Positions 41,798-54,957 of a stretch of 64,000 nucleotides of DNA are shown in pieces. Made by a program: the position numbers and the translations under genes. Where the stretch lies: assembly GCA_002104895.1 (NCBI GenBank), contig MCFG01000055.1:147501-211500 (forward strand), read 5' to 3'. The notes under the pieces are model-generated. The model was not told where the DNA came from. It worked only from the letters and a program-made list of their open reading frames with translations, and made no database searches. Every line of letters starts with the position of its first letter. The stretch's first letter is position 1. The DNA comes from Anaeromyces robustus. Its lineage: Eukaryota > Neocallimastigomycota > Neocallimastigomycetes > Neocallimastigales > Neocallimastigaceae.

Positions 41798-41880
41798 TAA
41801 AAAAAAATGAGTACAATAAATTCCATAAATATATACCAGTTTAATTTAAAATAAATTTTTATTGTACTCATTTTTTTTTA
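41798..41880. repeat. Foldback, perfect 23-bp arms
   Basis: Arms 41798-41820 and 41858-41880 are perfect reverse complements: T, nine A, then TGAGTACAATAAA. The loop is 37 bp. The non-simple core (TGAGTACAAT) makes chance less likely. It could be a small foldback element or an inverted-duplication scar. No flanking duplication can be fixed. Confidence 0.6.
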
Positions 41881-44800
41881 TTAAATATTTTTTTTTTTTT
41901 TACTTTATTTTACATTGATTATGTATGTATGTATATAGATATATACATATATATATTTTTTTTTTATTCATATGATAAAAAAAATTTTTTTTTCCTTTTT
42001 AAAAGTTATTACTACAACAACAACAACAATAACAATAACAATAAATAAATAACAACAATAACAACAACAATAAATAAATATATTTATAGTTATTATATAA
42101 AATTTTCATTGTTTTATTGTTTTATATTTTTATTATTAAGCTTTAATATTTCATATAATCATATAAAGGAATTATATTGTACTTTACATTTACTTGTACT
42201 CAAAATTCTTTTTAGTATATATCATGTATAATGAATAATGTAAAAGATATAATCTTATAATCTAATAAATGTATTTTTTTTTTTTATTTTTTTTTCATAT
42301 TTATTTAAATTATTTAAACCACGTTGCATTAGGGTAAAAATAATTTTTTTTTCTCTTTTTTTAATATATTAAAAATAAAATAATGATCATTTTTTTTATT
42401 TTAAAAAAGTTAAAAAATAAATATATTTGTTAATAGTTTATAATTACTTATTTTTTATAATAATAAAAAGAATTAAAAAAAAAATTTAATCAAGTAATAA
42501 TAATAAAAAAATAAATAATTGTTATTAAAGGTTAGCTTTTTGTGAACCCTACTAAAAAAATAAAAAAAAATTTTTTTTACATCAATGCACATAATCAATT
42601 TTTATTATTTTTAATAAAGTATACCTTTTTTTTTTTTTCTTCTAAAAAATAAAATACAGTTCAATATTTAATAAAAAAATAAATAAATAAAAAATAAATC
42701 AATGACTTTTTTTTCTAAGAATAATTCAAAATTTTATTTTGTTATACTTCTTAATGTTTTATTAGTTTGTTATATATAACATTAAAAATCTTTTGTTATT
42801 TCTATTAACTTTTATAAAATAAAATTTTTTTAGTAAACTTTTATAATTGAATAGAAAAAAGGGTATATATTTTTTCTCACTTTTAAAACCTTTCACGTTG
42901 TTAATAAAAATAAAAAGATAATATTTTTATAAATACTTTGTTGATTTGATATATATAATTATTTAAATATATATAGACAATTATTATTTCTTATTTAAAG
43001 TATAATAAAATAAATTATTAGGAAATGTTTTTTTTTTTTGTTCTTTCTTTTTTTCGAGATTCAGTTAAAAAAAAAAAGAGATAAATTATGAAAAAAAACA
43101 TATATATATTATTATTTTAATAGCTATAAAAAAAGAAAAAGAAAAATTAAATTAAAAAGTTAAGGAATAACAAGAATAATAAGACGAATTGTAAAAAGAA
43201 AGAAAAAACGAAAAAAAAAAGCATAAACGAACTATAAAAAATAATTTACGACTCTATTTTAAAGGTAAAGAAAATTTATTATAATCATTTTCTATATATA
43301 GATATTTTAAAAAAAAGCAACTTATTTTGATAGTATATTAGTTTCATATAAGAATATATTATTTAATTTAATTAAAAGATTTTAATTAAATAATAAAAAG
43401 AAAAAAAGATAAAGTAATTATAAAGGTAATCTTTTTTTTTTTTACCTATTGTTGCCCCAAGTTTTTTTTTTTTCTATCTTTTATTTTACATTCTTAAATT
43501 ATATTTTTAAAATGCTTTTTTTTTCTCTCTTTTTAATTTTTATTGATATGTCATTTTTTTATTTATAAGAACTTTTCTTTTTTCATTTTTCTTTTTTTTT
43601 ATTCTTTTTTTCTTTTTATAATTAATAAGTTGAAAAGAAAAAAAAAAGAAAAACATAATTTTTTCAAGATTCGAACACAAAACAAAATAAAACAAAATAA
43701 AACAAATTTAATAAAAAAAATATTAAAAATTTTATTCTTACCATGATGAACAATATGAAATTTAAATGAAAAAACAAAAAATAAAAAACACATAAACAAA
43801 AACACAGAAACAAAAATAAAATGAAACTATAAAAAAAAAACACAAAGAAAAGAAAAAAAGGAAAGTAAAAAACAAATGAATGATATGAACTATTTTTTTC
43901 TACTTAAAGGTCAAAAGAGTTATAGTTATATCTATTGTATAGTAATTTTTTTTTGAATGTCAATAATAAATGATAATAAATAAATAAATAAATAAATAAT
44001 AAAAATTTTTTGAGGCAACATCAAAAAAAAAAATTCTTTTTTATTTTTTTCTCCCTTCTTTTTTTTTTTTCATTATTATTATTATTTATTATTATTATTT
44101 ATTATATTAATATTAATATTAATATTAATATTAATCATTGAAATAATAAAAATATTTTTAATATTCTACATATTTTTTTATTTATTTATTTTTATTTATT
44201 TATTTTGTTTTATTTATTTTGTTTTATTTATTTTTTTGTTAGTTTTTTTATTATTAGTTTTTTTTTTTTATAATATAATCATGCATGCATCAAAATCAAA
44301 AATGTCTTAAAACATTTTTTTTTTTGTTTTAGCATATATTCATGCATCCAATATTTTTTTTTACAATTAATATACACAATAGATTATAATTTATTATTAT
44401 TATTTTTTATGTTTTATAATATTTTATATATATTAATATTATTAATATTATTATTATAATTTTTTATTTTCATTTTCGTTTTTCGTTTTTTTTATATATA
44501 ATTTAAAACAATAAAATATAACATAATATAATAAAACAATATAAAATAAAATTATAAAATTATCCGTCGTTGTAGTACAATTTTGTAAAAAAAAAAAAAA
44601 TTTGATAACAAATTAATAAATAAGGTTTAAAAATGGAATTTTTTTTTTATTAAAAAAAAAAAAAAAAACGAAATACGAAATACGAAAAACGAAAAACGAA
44701 AAAACGAAAAAAAAAAAAAAAGAAAAACAAAAAAAAACAATAAATAAAACAAAACAAAAAAACACCCTAAATATAAATCAAAATACACCCTAATCAATCA

Positions 44801-45885
44801 ATAAATAAAATAAAATAAAATAAAAAGTTAAAATAAAAAAAAATAAAAATAAATTTGTAAAACTAAATATGTTAATAGTTAAAATAATTAAATAACCGAA
44901 TATCTATAATAAGTAAGTAAATAAATAAATAAGATTATAACAAAATTAATCAATAAATATATAATTAATCAATAAATATAATTAATATATATAAATAAAT
45001 TATAATTAATTATAAAATAATTTGTAATCAATGATTAATAATTAAAAATTAATCATTAATCATAATATCATAATTATTAAATAATGTAATATTACATTAT
45101 CAGAAAAAAAATTTTTTTATTTATTATTTATTTAATCTTAATATATTATTTATTGTTTATTGTTAATATATTATTTATTTATTTATTTATTTATTTTTAC
45201 TTTTGTTTTATGATAAATAATTTTATAATTTAAAAAAAAAAAAAAAACTTATACAAAATTTATAAAAAAAAAAAATTTTTTTTTTTTATGAAAAAGGAAA
45301 AAAATAAAACTTTAAAATTTAAAATGGAAAAAAGAAAAAAAATTAGTAACAGAAATAAAAAAAAATTAATTAAAATAAAATTAAAAATTTGTTTTAAGTA
45401 TCCAAATTAAGGTATAACAAACTATAAAAGGAAGGTGAAATAAAACAGAAAAATAATTATTTAAATTAAATTTTTTATTAATAATTTGACATTATTAAAA
45501 AATTTAATAATTAAAGTATTAAATTTATTGTTTTTCATTTATTAAAAAAAAAATTTTTTTTTTCAATTAAAAAAAGAATAAAGACATGTATTACAAAAAA
45601 AAAAATAATATAAAAATAATATAAAAAATAATAATATAAAACAAAAAAAAAAAAAAAAACAAAAAACAAAAAAACAAAAAATAAAAACAAAAACAAAAAT
45701 AAATTAAGAAAAAATAATTTTTTTTAAAAAAAAAATTTTTTTTTAAAAAAAAAGTTGTTTTTTTGTATCATAAACAATTTACATTGTAATATAAACAATT
45801 TTTATAATTAAAAATTAATATTTAATAATTAATTTTTAATATTTAATAATTAATAATTAATAATTAATAATGTAATATTTAAAAA

Positions 45886-45945
45886 TTAATATTTAATATT
45901 TAATATTTAATATTTAATATTTAATATTTAATATTTAATATTTAT
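45886..45945. repeat. (ATTTAAT)n tandem repeat, 7-bp unit
   Basis: About eight copies of a seven-base TTTAATA unit in a row, bounded by ATTAATA variants. Confidence 0.85.
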
Positions 45946-46195
45946 TTAATATAGTATTACTGTGTATAAATAAATATATATAATTATATTATAAAATATA
46001 AATATATACTATAGATTATATGTAAATTACAAATATTAAATAAATAAATAAATAAACAAACAAAAAAAAAAAAAAGTATAATACATTTTACAGAATAAAT
46101 ACGCGATGAACCTATAAAAACACATATATATACACATATATGTATATATACATCTATATATACATCTATACATACATACATACATACACGTAATA

Positions 46196-46245
46196 CACAT
46201 TCACATAATACACATATACCTAATACACATATACCTAATACAAAT
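46196..46245. repeat. Short minisatellite, ACACATATACCTAAT unit
   Basis: Two good copies and flanking partial copies of a 15-base unit, following a run of (CATA)n and (ATCTATATAT) words. Confidence 0.6.
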
Positions 46246-49200
46246 TATACATAATACTCTATAGATAAGTTTACCATATATATTATAATGCATATACTTT
46301 TATATGTATATGCATATGTATATAATCTTTAATAGTCTTTTTAATACTCTATAAGTATACTATACAGTATAATCAATATATAGTTAATATATAGTAAGAT
46401 GATATACAATTTTATGTTTCTATTTATATTTCTATTTAAATTTCTATTTATTTTTTTATTCATAGTATATATAAGAATTTATACTTATAAAAGATACTAT
46501 ATATATGCTATATTAAAGAATATATATATAGAATATATTTATAGAATGAAATATATTATATAAATGTTATATTAGAGAATATATAGAGAATATATTTATA
46601 GAATAAAATATAATATATATATCTTGATATATAATATAAAAACAATTATAATATATAAAAAAGAGTTAGATAATAAATATTATTATATTAGAAGTAATAT
46701 TAATATTTATTAATTCTTTTGATCATAAAAAGATATAATTTTTTATGTTTAATAATTTTTATCTTAAGCTCAATAGAAAAAAAAATAGATAATTTTTATT
46801 ATATAATTTTTATTTATTTATTTATTATTTATTATTTATTATTTACTATTTAGTATTTATTATTAATTATTTATTAATTATTTATTATTTATTATTTATA
46901 TTTTTAGTTATTTATTATTTATTATTCATTATTTATTTATTTATTTAGTTATTATTTATTTATTTATTTATATATTTTTGTGTAAAACGTTACACCATTG
47001 TTTTAATTTTAATGAATTCTTTGTGATTGTTTTATTTTTATAAAAAAAAGATCAATAAAAAAAAAATATTTCACATAAAAATTTATTAGAAGAATTATTT
47101 TTATTTATTTTATTTTTCGATATCCATACTCATATACTCACAACCATAACCATAATTATTACCATACATTTTTATTTATTTAATATTTTTATATTCCATT
47201 ATTATTTTCTATTTTCTTTTTTTTATATTATTTATTTTTTATTTTTTTATTTTTTTATTTTTTATTTTTTATTTTTTTTTATTTTTTTTATTGTTTATTT
47301 ATTTTTATTCTATTTTATTTTTATTGGTACTTGTGTTTTATAAGATTTAATAATTTCATTATTTCTTATTTGTTTAATTTTTTTATTAATACATAAAAAA
47401 AGAATTTCATTTTATTTTATTTTATTTTATATAAATATAATATAATATAATAATAATATAATATAATATAATAATATAATATAATAATAATATAATAATA
47501 TAAGTAATATAATATATAATTAATCAAGTAATACTAAATAAATAAATTTTTTTATAGAATAAAAAAAAAAAAAATGACATCATTATTTAATATTATTTAA
47601 TCTAAAACAAGAAACAAAAAAAAAAAAAATTTTTTTTATTAAAATTTTATTTAATTTAATTTATATTAATTTTTAATAAATTTTTTATTTATTTTATGTT
47701 TTTTTTTTTTTTTTATGTTTTTGTTTCTTTTTTTGTTTTTTGTTTTTTTAATTATTATTTAAATTATTTATTTTTAATATTAATAATTAAATTATTAAAT
47801 AAATTATTAAATAATTAAAACAATATAAAAATAATTATTTAAAACCATTCTTAAAAAATATTTTAAGCCTTATTTCACATATTTATTTTTTTTTATTATT
47901 TAATAATTATTTATTGTTAACAATTAAATACTTTTTTTTATATATATATTAGTTTTATTAAACTGCTTTTTTTTTTTGCTTATATCATTATTCTTGGTAT
48001 TACAGATATTATAATTATTATTGGTATTGTTTTATTGTTATATTATTAATATTTATTAATTTATTTATTATTTAATATTTTTTAGATTAGCTAATTTATG
48101 CTTTAATATTTAATTACTTTGCTATTAATAAAAATTAATAATTTTTTAAACAATAATAATTTAAAGATGATTTATAATCTCTACTTTCCTTAAGTGTAAT
48201 ATTGCAGATATTCTCAAGAAAACGAAGATTAGTATCACTTTTTTTTTTTTCCGAAGTATTAAAATAATATTATCAAATTGCTTTTTTTTTTTTTTTTTTA
48301 ACTATTGAATAATCAATAATGAAATTCATAAACAATAAACAATAAATAATAATGAATAATAAATAATAATAAATAATTAATAATAATTAATATTTTTAAT
48401 TGATTTTTAGGTTAAAACAATAAAAAACAATCACCTCAAAATTTAATCAATTTTTTAATTTTTTAATTTTTAATTTTTTTTTAACACAATATATTATGTT
48501 TATTGTATTTATTATATATATTATATTTATTACATTTATTATATTTATTATATTTATTTATTTATTGTATTTATTGTATTTATTGTATTGATTATATTTA
48601 TTGTATTTATTTAAAATTATTACACAATTATGACATTATGAAATCATTTTATGAAATGTTTATTTATTTTAATAGTTTTATTTCTATTTTTTTTTTGCTT
48701 TTAAACACAATTTTATGAAATTGGAAATTGTGTTTTTATTCAAATAATAGTTTATTTTCTTATTGAACTTCGAAGAAGTGTTCTTTATTTTTTTTTTATT
48801 GAATTAACAATATTATTATAATAATTAATTTATTTTTTTCCCTTAATTTTTTTAATAATAATCGAAATTTTTATATTGTTTTTTTTTTCTGTTTTTTTTT
48901 TTTTTTTATTTACTTACAAGAAATTTTTTTGAACCTTTTTTTTTTTTTAATATTCTGTTATTTCTTAATAATTATTAAATATATAAACTTTATTTAATAT
49001 AATTTCAATTATCATATAAATGTATAAATGTATGTAACATTTAACATACAACAACACAACACATTTTGTATATACCTTTGAATAAATGAATCATTTTTTT
49101 TTAAAAAAAAAAAAAAAAAAAACTAATTTTTTATATCAAATAAATAAATCAATAATTATAAAATAAATAAATCAATAATTATAAATCAATAAATCAATAA

Positions 49201-50325
49201 ATAATAATAAATAAATAATAAATTACTAATTCAATTATAATATATTAAAAATGTATTACTGATAATTTATTTAGTTAATTTTTGTGATTTCGTAATATTG
49301 TATATTTGTATCAGCTACAAACATTTGTAATATGAAAAAAAAAATTAAACAATTTAATAGTTAAATTTCCATTTATGAAATAAACTTTTTTTAATAGAAT
49401 ATTTAATATAAATCTTAACCTAAAAAAAAACCTTATTCTATAATACAATTTGATTATAAAAAAAGTGCAGGATAAAGATAAAATAATAATATAAAAAATA
49501 AAATTAAAAATAAAATTAAAATTAAAAATAAAATAGAAAATAGAAAATAAAAAATAGAAAATAAAATTGATTAATAAATAAATAAATAAATAAATAAATA
49601 AAAATGATGGATAAATTAATTATGGATAATGGATAAAATTTATTAATAATTAATAATTTATAATACATACATCATATAATGAATAATAAATGAATAAAAA
49701 ATAAAATAATACATTATGAAAAAAACTATAAATATAACTAAATAATAATAAATAATAAACAATAACTAAACAAATAATAGATTAAAGATAATAAATAATT
49801 AGTTATAGAAACTTAAGAAATTGTTTTAATTATTTCTAATATATATATATAATTAAAAAAAAATTAGTCATTATAAATAATTTATTAGAAGTGACAAAAT
49901 TAATAAACATATTAATTATAAATAACTAAATAAAGAAAAGGAAAGTTATAAAACAGAATTAAGGTTTAAAGTTGGGTAATTTTATATAGCAAAAAAAAAT
50001 GAGTAATAAAAAAAAATTTAGTAAAAGGAATAAAAATAGAAATAATAATAAATTTGATTAATGAATATAATAAATGTAATAAATGAATAAATATAATAAA
50101 TAAATGAATATAATAAATGAATTATAATAATTAAAATAAATGAATATAATTAATATAATAATAAATATAATAAATGAATAAATATAATAAATTTAATAAA
50201 TGAATATAATAAATATAATAATAAATCAATTATTAAATATATAATCAATAAATTATAATTGATTAATAAATAAATAATTAGACAAAATGGAAAAAAATGT
50301 ATAAAAATGTATAAAAATGTATAAA

Positions 50326-50327
50326 AG

Positions 50328-50383
<56 letters not shown>
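50326..50383. repeat. (AAAT)n microsatellite
   Basis: About 14 perfect copies of the four-base unit. Confidence 0.9.
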
Positions 50384-52306
50384 AATTATTTTTTATTATA
50401 TATTTTATAAAAATTTTAATAAAATTTAATTTAATTAAATTAAATTAAAAAAAAAATAAATTTTAAAATTTTAATATTTTAAAAATATTTTCAATTAACA
50501 ATATTTAGAGAAGAATAATTTAATTTATTAAATTAATTAAGTACAAAAAACGAAAAAAAAAAACTAAAAATAGTTTTTAAAACTAATTTTTTTTATTTCA
50601 ATGTACTTTGAAAAAAAAAAAAAAAAAAAAAAAAAACTAATAAAAAAAAAGACAAAAACAAAAATGAAAAAAAAAACTTTTTTTTTTTAATCTAATTTTT
50701 CATTATTCTTTTTATTTTTATTAGTTCAATTTTTTATTATTTTTTAATTATTTTTTTATTATTTTTTTATTATTTTTTTATTATTTTTTAATTATTTAAT
50801 ATTATAGAATTATTTAAATTATGTTACAAAATTTTAAAAATTAAGAAAAAAAAATTAAAACAAATTTTTTATTTTTTATTGTATAAAATAGAAAAAAAAT
50901 TAACAAATTTAGATCTACTCTATAGAGAACTAACAAAATAATTATAATAACTATAAAATGTTTTAATAGACAAAATTTAATAGAAATGGTTTCTAAATTA
51001 TAATTATAATTATTTATTTACTTATTATTTGTTTATTTATTTATTATTTATTATTTATTTATTTATTTATCTATAATACTATTCTATTTTCTATTTTTTG
51101 CATTTTTTATTTTCTATTTTCTTTTTCGTTTTTTTATTTTTTATTATTTATTTTAGAAAATCCTAATGAATTAATTTTTTTAAAAAAAAAAAGAAATCAT
51201 TCAGATTTAATATACTATAAAATATATTCTAATATATTAAATGTTAAATGAAATAAATAGAACTTTATTTAATAAATAAAAGTTGACGTGAGTAATCGAA
51301 AAGTTAATTAAAGAATTAATTAATGAACTAATAATCATTCATCATCAAAAAGTTTAAAAAAAAAAAATAAAAAAAAAAAAATAAAAAAAAAAAAAAGAAA
51401 ACAAAATAATTAAATAATAATTATATAAATAAATAAATAAATAATATATTAAAATTAAATAAATAAATATATAATTAAATAAATAAATAGTATAAAAAGA
51501 ATATAATGTAAATTGTATTGATAGATTAAAAAAAAAACTTTAAAAAGTAAAACAATGTAAAATAAAATAAAATAAAAAAAAAATTAAAGATGGAATAGAA
51601 AAAAAAATAAAACAAAATAAAACAAAAAAAATTAAAAAAAAAAAAAATTAATAATTAATAAGTTAATAATACATAAAATAATAAAATAATAATTAATAAT
51701 ACATAAAATAATAATAATAAGATAATAAATTATTAAATTATTAAATAATTCATAAGATAATAATTGATGACTACATCCAATTAACTACTAAAAAAAGAAA
51801 AACAAAAATATTAAAACAAAAAAAAAAAAAAAAAAAAAAAAGATAATACATAAATACATAAAATATAAATAAATAAATACATAAATACTTATAATAATAA
51901 ATATAATTTATAAAGTTTATAAATTTTATTTATTATTATTTATACTTATTTATTCTTTTTTGTTAATATTATTTATTTAATTTTTATTTTATTAAATTTT
52001 ATTTATTATTATTTATAATATTAAAATATTAGGAATAATATTTATTATTCTTAATTGATAGTCATTTTTATTTTTCATTTATCTTCTTAATTAATTAATT
52101 AATTAGTAAAAAAAAATATATAAAAAGAGGACAAAAATCTTTAAAAAAAAAAAAAAAATTCTTTTTTTCTTCTTTTTTTTTTATTAATAAGAAGAGATAA
52201 TCAAAAAAATAAAAAAATAGTAATAATAAAAAATAAAAAAAAAAAAATAAAAAAAAAAAAAAATAAAATAAAAAAAAAAAAATTCTGATTATAATAATAC
52301 TAAATT

Positions 52307-52463
52307 AATCTATATTTTGGCTTTATTAAAACAAAATTAGATTATAATATTATTATATAGAATTGTATATAGTATTATTTATTAAAACGAAATACTATTT
52401 AACTTTTTTTTTTTTTTTTTTTAGATAAATTACTAATTCATAATATTTTTATTAAAATATTAT
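52307..52463 (+). promoter_or_regulatory. Upstream conserved block with hairpin, copy 4
   Basis: Begins AATCTATATTTTGGCTTTAT, continues TAAAACAAAATTAGATTATAA, AATTGTATAT and GAAATACTATTTAA, then ends with the perfect hairpin ATAATATTTT-TATT-AAAATATTAT at 52440-52463. It ends 490 bp before the ATG of the fourth paralog. The order of sub-motifs is the same as in copies 2 and 3, so this is one homologous block rather than separate chance hits. Confidence 0.6.
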
Positions 52464-52952
52464 AAATAATAATTAAATAGTTAAAAAAAAAAAAAAAGTA
52501 TTATTATTTATATTAAATTTATAAGTTATTCTTATTATCTAAATTATATCTAAGATATTTAAAATAGTAATAATAATAAAAGAGTTAAATAATTAAAAAT
52601 AAATAAAAGAAATAATTATTTAATAGTTAATACTTTTTTTTTTATTATTAATTTAATTATTAACAATATTTTTGTATATATATTTAAGTATTATATTATA
52701 TTAAATTAAATAATACTAATAATAATAATAATACTAATAATAATTTTTATTGTTAATACTTATTTAATTTAATTTGATTTATAATAAAAATTAAAAAAAA
52801 AAAAAAAAAAAACAAATTGGTATTCATCCACAACTTCCTTTTATTTTTTTATTTTTTATTTTTAAATACATGAAAAATTAATTAAAACTAAAACAAAAAA
52901 AAATAGAAAATTATAAAAAAAAAAATACAAAAAAAAAAAAAAGAAAAAAAAA

Positions 52953-54383
52953 ATGGATTATAAGAATGAAACTCTTATTAATAATTATTTATTTAATTAT
53001 GGTGAATCTAATTATTTATTAAATAATAATACCACAGAAATACCATTTTATGAAAATTATCATGAAAAAGAATCATTATACAGATTTCACCCAAATAGTG
53101 CTACATGTTATGGAAAAGAATATACTAATGTTATAATGGGTGTTAGTGGACAATTTCATGATTCAGATTGTTATACCTTCATTATACAATTTATTATTGT
53201 TTCCTTAATGTATATCAATGTTGGTAGAGGAAAATATTGGTTACTTTTATTTCTTGCATCTTTAGCTGGTATATTTGGTGCATTTGTTGAAAATACTACT
53301 CTTGGTTTTATTTGTCAAGTTAAAACTAGAAATACTTCCTATAATAACGTTTTTTCCTTTTTACTTAATGAAATATTTTGGATCACGAATGAATATTCTG
53401 TACCTTTATTAAATTTAATTAAAATGCAAGCTTTTTCAGAAGTAAAATTAACTAAATATATCACTTATATTATCTTTTTATTAGCTTTACCATTTATGGT
53501 TTTCAGATTTTTAATTGGTTATAATCGTATGACAAGAGGTTACCTATTAGATTCAGATATTCGTGCTTATCACTCTGGTGCTTTTGGAGTTATGGCTGCT
53601 GCTGATATACTTTGTACTATAACGATTCTTTATTTTTCAAGAAAAACCAATAATGATATTTTACAAGGTCAAGCTAGTAATATTAAACATCATGTTAAAC
53701 GTTCCAGTTATACCATTTTAATTATTGTTGATATTGTCAGTTTTGTTCTTTGTGTTTTGGAACTTATTGCCGATACCGGACCACTTAAAGATAAAATATC
53801 TACTCAATTTGTAGTTCCTTTCCATTGTTTAAAAAACTCTTTTGCTTTAATTTTAGCAACCGATGCTGTTATCTTTAAATATGGTGTTAATTCGGAATAT
53901 GCTGGTTATGGTAGTAGTGGTCATGGTGCTCATGGTAATCGTAGTGGAAGTTATGGTTATCAATTAAATAGTGGTAGAAAATATTCTAATCATTCCTATG
54001 ATATTACTTATACTAATGATACTACTTATCCATCTCTTCCAAATATGAGTAGTAGTTCTTTAAATGTTATGGGTAATGGTAATGGTAAAAGTTATAATAC
54101 TAATAACAATAGTCCTACTAATGCTACTAATAATAATTATAATAATTATAATAATTATGGTAATAATGGTAAATCTGGTAATGAACCTATGGCAAATGTT
54201 ACCCCTTATAATTATCCAACTTTTGATATGGATATGTATGCTAAATCTTCCAATAAAAATAAAACTATTATTAAGAATTTTACAAATATTAAAACTCAAA
54301 CTATTGTAGAAGACTTATCTAATCATCAAAAACGTGATATAGATTATCAACCTAATCAAACTTTTGGATTCTTGAATAAATAA
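52953..54383 (+). CDS. Seven-transmembrane GPCR-like protein, array member 4, 476 aa
   Basis: Single exon, ATG at 52953, TAA stop. The N-terminus (about 71 residues before the first membrane segment) carries NET and NTT sequons and then SLYRFHPNSATCYGKE from residue 41. Membrane segments are at about 72-91, 95-115, 135-159, 177-200, 206-229, 261-283 and 292-310. Core words are NVGRGKYWLLLFLASLAG, NEIFW, LNLIKMQAFSE, GYLLDS and FALILATDAVIFKYGVN. The Gly/His/Ser/Asn-rich tail has the motif VTPYNYPTFDMDMY near residue 417, then KNKTIIKNFTNIKT and a terminal QTFGFLNK, both shared with member 2. Members 2 and 4 therefore share the whole tail end, although they are not neighbours. Confidence 0.93.
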   Translation: MDYKNETLINNYLFNYGESNYLLNNNTTEIPFYENYHEKESLYRFHPNSATCYGKEYTNVIMGVSGQFHDSDCYTFIIQFIIVSLMYINVGRGKYWLLLFLASLAGIFGAFVENTTLGFICQVKTRNTSYNNVFSFLLNEIFWITNEYSVPLLNLIKMQAFSEVKLTKYITYIIFLLALPFMVFRFLIGYNRMTRGYLLDSDIRAYHSGAFGVMAAADILCTITILYFSRKTNNDILQGQASNIKHHVKRSSYTILIIVDIVSFVLCVLELIADTGPLKDKISTQFVVPFHCLKNSFALILATDAVIFKYGVNSEYAGYGSSGHGAHGNRSGSYGYQLNSGRKYSNHSYDITYTNDTTYPSLPNMSSSSLNVMGNGNGKSYNTNNNSPTNATNNNYNNYNNYGNNGKSGNEPMANVTPYNYPTFDMDMYAKSSNKNKTIIKNFTNIKTQTIVEDLSNHQKRDIDYQPNQTFGFLNK

Positions 54384-54923
54384 ATAAATAAATAATCATA
54401 AAAATAAACATAAAAATAAAAATTAAAATAAAAATAAAAATAAAAAGTAAAGAAAAAAATTGAAAAAAAGTAAAAAAGTAAATAAAAAGTAAAAAAGTAA
54501 AAAAAATTAAGAAAAAAATTAAACTAAAAAAATAAATAGATCTAAAAATAATATTACGAATTAGAAAAAAAAAAAAAAAAAGAATTTTAAAAAAATAAAA
54601 CGAAAAATTAAAAATAAAAAAAAAGAGGATCAAAAATTGAAATAGAAATAATAAATCAATAACATGGATGGATCATTTGAATTAAAACAAAAATATTAAA
54701 AAAAAAAAAAAAAAAAGATTAAAATAATACAAATATATATATTTATAAAAAATTAATTTATTTAATTTAAACATAAAACAAACGAAAAAACCCCTAATAT
54801 AATGAATTTAAATTAAGATAAAACTATAGAAAAAAAAAATAAAAAAAAAAAAAATTCCAACAGAAAACGATAAAAAGTATTTTAAATAATATTAAAATAT
54901 TTTGAAACACAAAAATAATAAAG

Positions 54924-54957
<34 letters not shown>

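Larger units (their letters stand above)
40918..52306. other. AT-rich intergenic desert
   Basis: About 11.4 kb without a supported gene. It contains short AACCTTTCAAAAAAAA-type repeats just after the third paralog, a foldback at 41798-41880, a G6 run near 41676, and many AT microsatellites listed separately. No RNA gene was recognised. Confidence 0.5.

Noticed and set aside
45984-46181. 65-aa minus frame with VYI repeats
   Set aside because: It is a translation of (TATACA)n-type simple repeats.
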